From Phycicoccus sp. (GTDB lineage: Bacteria > Actinomycetota > Actinomycetes > Actinomycetales > Dermatophilaceae), in assembly GCA_017993715.1 (NCBI GenBank), contig JAGOME010000008.1:1-64000 (forward strand): 64,000 nucleotides of DNA, given 5' to 3'. Of the stretch, positions 63,544 through 64,000 are shown one piece after another. Position numbers and translations under genes: made by a program. Each line of letters begins with the position of its first letter. The first letter of the stretch is position 1. A model generated the notes under the pieces. That model had not been told where the DNA came from and made no database searches. It was given only the letters and a program-made list of their open reading frames with translations.

Positions 63544-64000
63544 ATGCGCAGCGCCAAGGACTTCTTCGCCCCGTTGGCCGTGGGGGCACCCACCCCGGTG
63601 CGCGAGGTACCAGCTCGGCCCAGTCGGATGATCCACTTCTTCGACCCGAGCAACCCCAAGATGGCCGCCAAGGTGCCCGACCTGGTCGGGACCGTCGACG
63701 TCCTGCTCGGCAACCTCGAGGACGCCGTCAAGGCTGACAACAAGGAGGCGGCCCGTCAGGGGCTGGTCGACATTGCCCGGGCGACCGACTTCGGTGAGCA
63801 CACCCAGTTGTGGACCCGGATCAACGCGCTCGACAGTCCCTGGGTCCTCGATGACCTGACCACTTTGGTGACCCAGATCGGCGACAAGCTCGACGTCATC
63901 ATGGTGCCCAAGGTCCAAGGCGCCGAGGACATCCACTACATCGATCGCCTGCTCGCGCAGTTGGAGGCGCGCGCTGGACTCTCCCGCCCGATCCTGGTCC
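63544..64000 (+). CDS. HpcH/HpaI aldolase / CitE-like lyase, N-terminal part
   Basis: The reading frame starts at ATG 63544, 6 nt after GGAAGG, and runs off the window after 152 residues. It reads RPSRMIHFFDPSNPKMAAKVP, VDVLLGNLEDAVKADNKEAAR and LDVIMVPKVQGAEDIHYIDRLL, which matches the CitE/malyl-CoA lyase group of the HpcH/HpaI family: Mg-dependent cleavage or formation of C-C bonds in CoA thioesters. Which substrate it uses cannot be told from this part. Confidence 0.82.
   Translation, partial: MRSAKDFFAPLAVGAPTPVREVPARPSRMIHFFDPSNPKMAAKVPDLVGTVDVLLGNLEDAVKADNKEAARQGLVDIARATDFGEHTQLWTRINALDSPWVLDDLTTLVTQIGDKLDVIMVPKVQGAEDIHYIDRLLAQLEARAGLSRPILV

Overview
The window is a high-GC (about 70%) actinobacterial chromosome segment. 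It carries mycothiol biosynthesis (mshB), the succinylase branch of meso-diaminopimelate synthesis (dapC, dapD, dapE), F420/flavin-type oxidoreductases, and the block O-methyltransferase / sigE / rseA / htrA / tatB / mrp / DUF1003 / MgtE-CBS in the order known from mycobacteria. Gene families and style suggest a Micrococcales-type organism (Intrasporangiaceae-like is my guess, low confidence). I saw no rRNA, tRNA, CRISPR array or intact insertion sequence.

Layout. 1-1.4 kb: a non-coding, lower-GC stretch ending in a small toxin-antitoxin pair. 1.6-10 kb: housekeeping singletons (YdeI-like, NTF2-like, truncated globin, VOC/AraC pair, small alarmone synthetase, YdcF, FMN reductase, malQ). 9.2-16.8 kb: a minus-strand run with a complete oligopeptide ABC importer (binding protein, intercistronic hairpin, two permeases, two ATPases), followed in overlap by a pterin dehydratase, a VIT1-type transporter and a glutamine amidotransferase. 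17.1-22.1 kb: typA, an orphan peptide-binding lipoprotein, mshB and a flavin reductase, all overlapping. 22.3-28.1 kb: a polyamine-type ABC importer (potA, D, B, C) divergent from a GntR regulator and a membrane-free Cache-domain protein. 28.1-33 kb: two acyl-CoA synthetases, a luciferase-like monooxygenase, a PPOX/F420 protein and a DinB remnant. 33.3-37.4 kb: small enzymes, ComB-like phosphatase, GNAT, fdxA-dapC. 37.4-43.7 kb: a DUF222-HNH (13E12-type) gene beside a three-gene ABC exporter whose two ATPases are degenerate in complementary motifs. 43.9-53.9 kb: gltA, dapD/dapE, LOG-family protein, a DivIVA-glycosyltransferase fusion, DUF3117, pepA. 54-61 kb: the sigE envelope-stress block. 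61-64 kb: a frameshifted FAD monooxygenase and its TetR regulator sharing a perfect 28-bp palindrome, a hypothetical gene, and the start of a CitE-like lyase.

Three signals stand out beyond gene content. (1) The octamer GAATGCCG/CGGCATTC occurs 56 times by hand count (31 + and 25 -), where base composition predicts two or three. It forces rare codons inside genes, sits as three copies in 45 bp in one convergent gap, and forms both arms of the gltA terminator hairpin, an architecture like that of DNA-uptake sequences. (2) About seventeen genes share the layout TANNNT, 5-8 nt, start codon with little or no Shine-Dalgarno, that is, predicted leaderless transcripts, including a 21-bp divergent promoter with overlapping -10 boxes. 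(3) The exporter ATPase pair has one consensus and one dead composite site.
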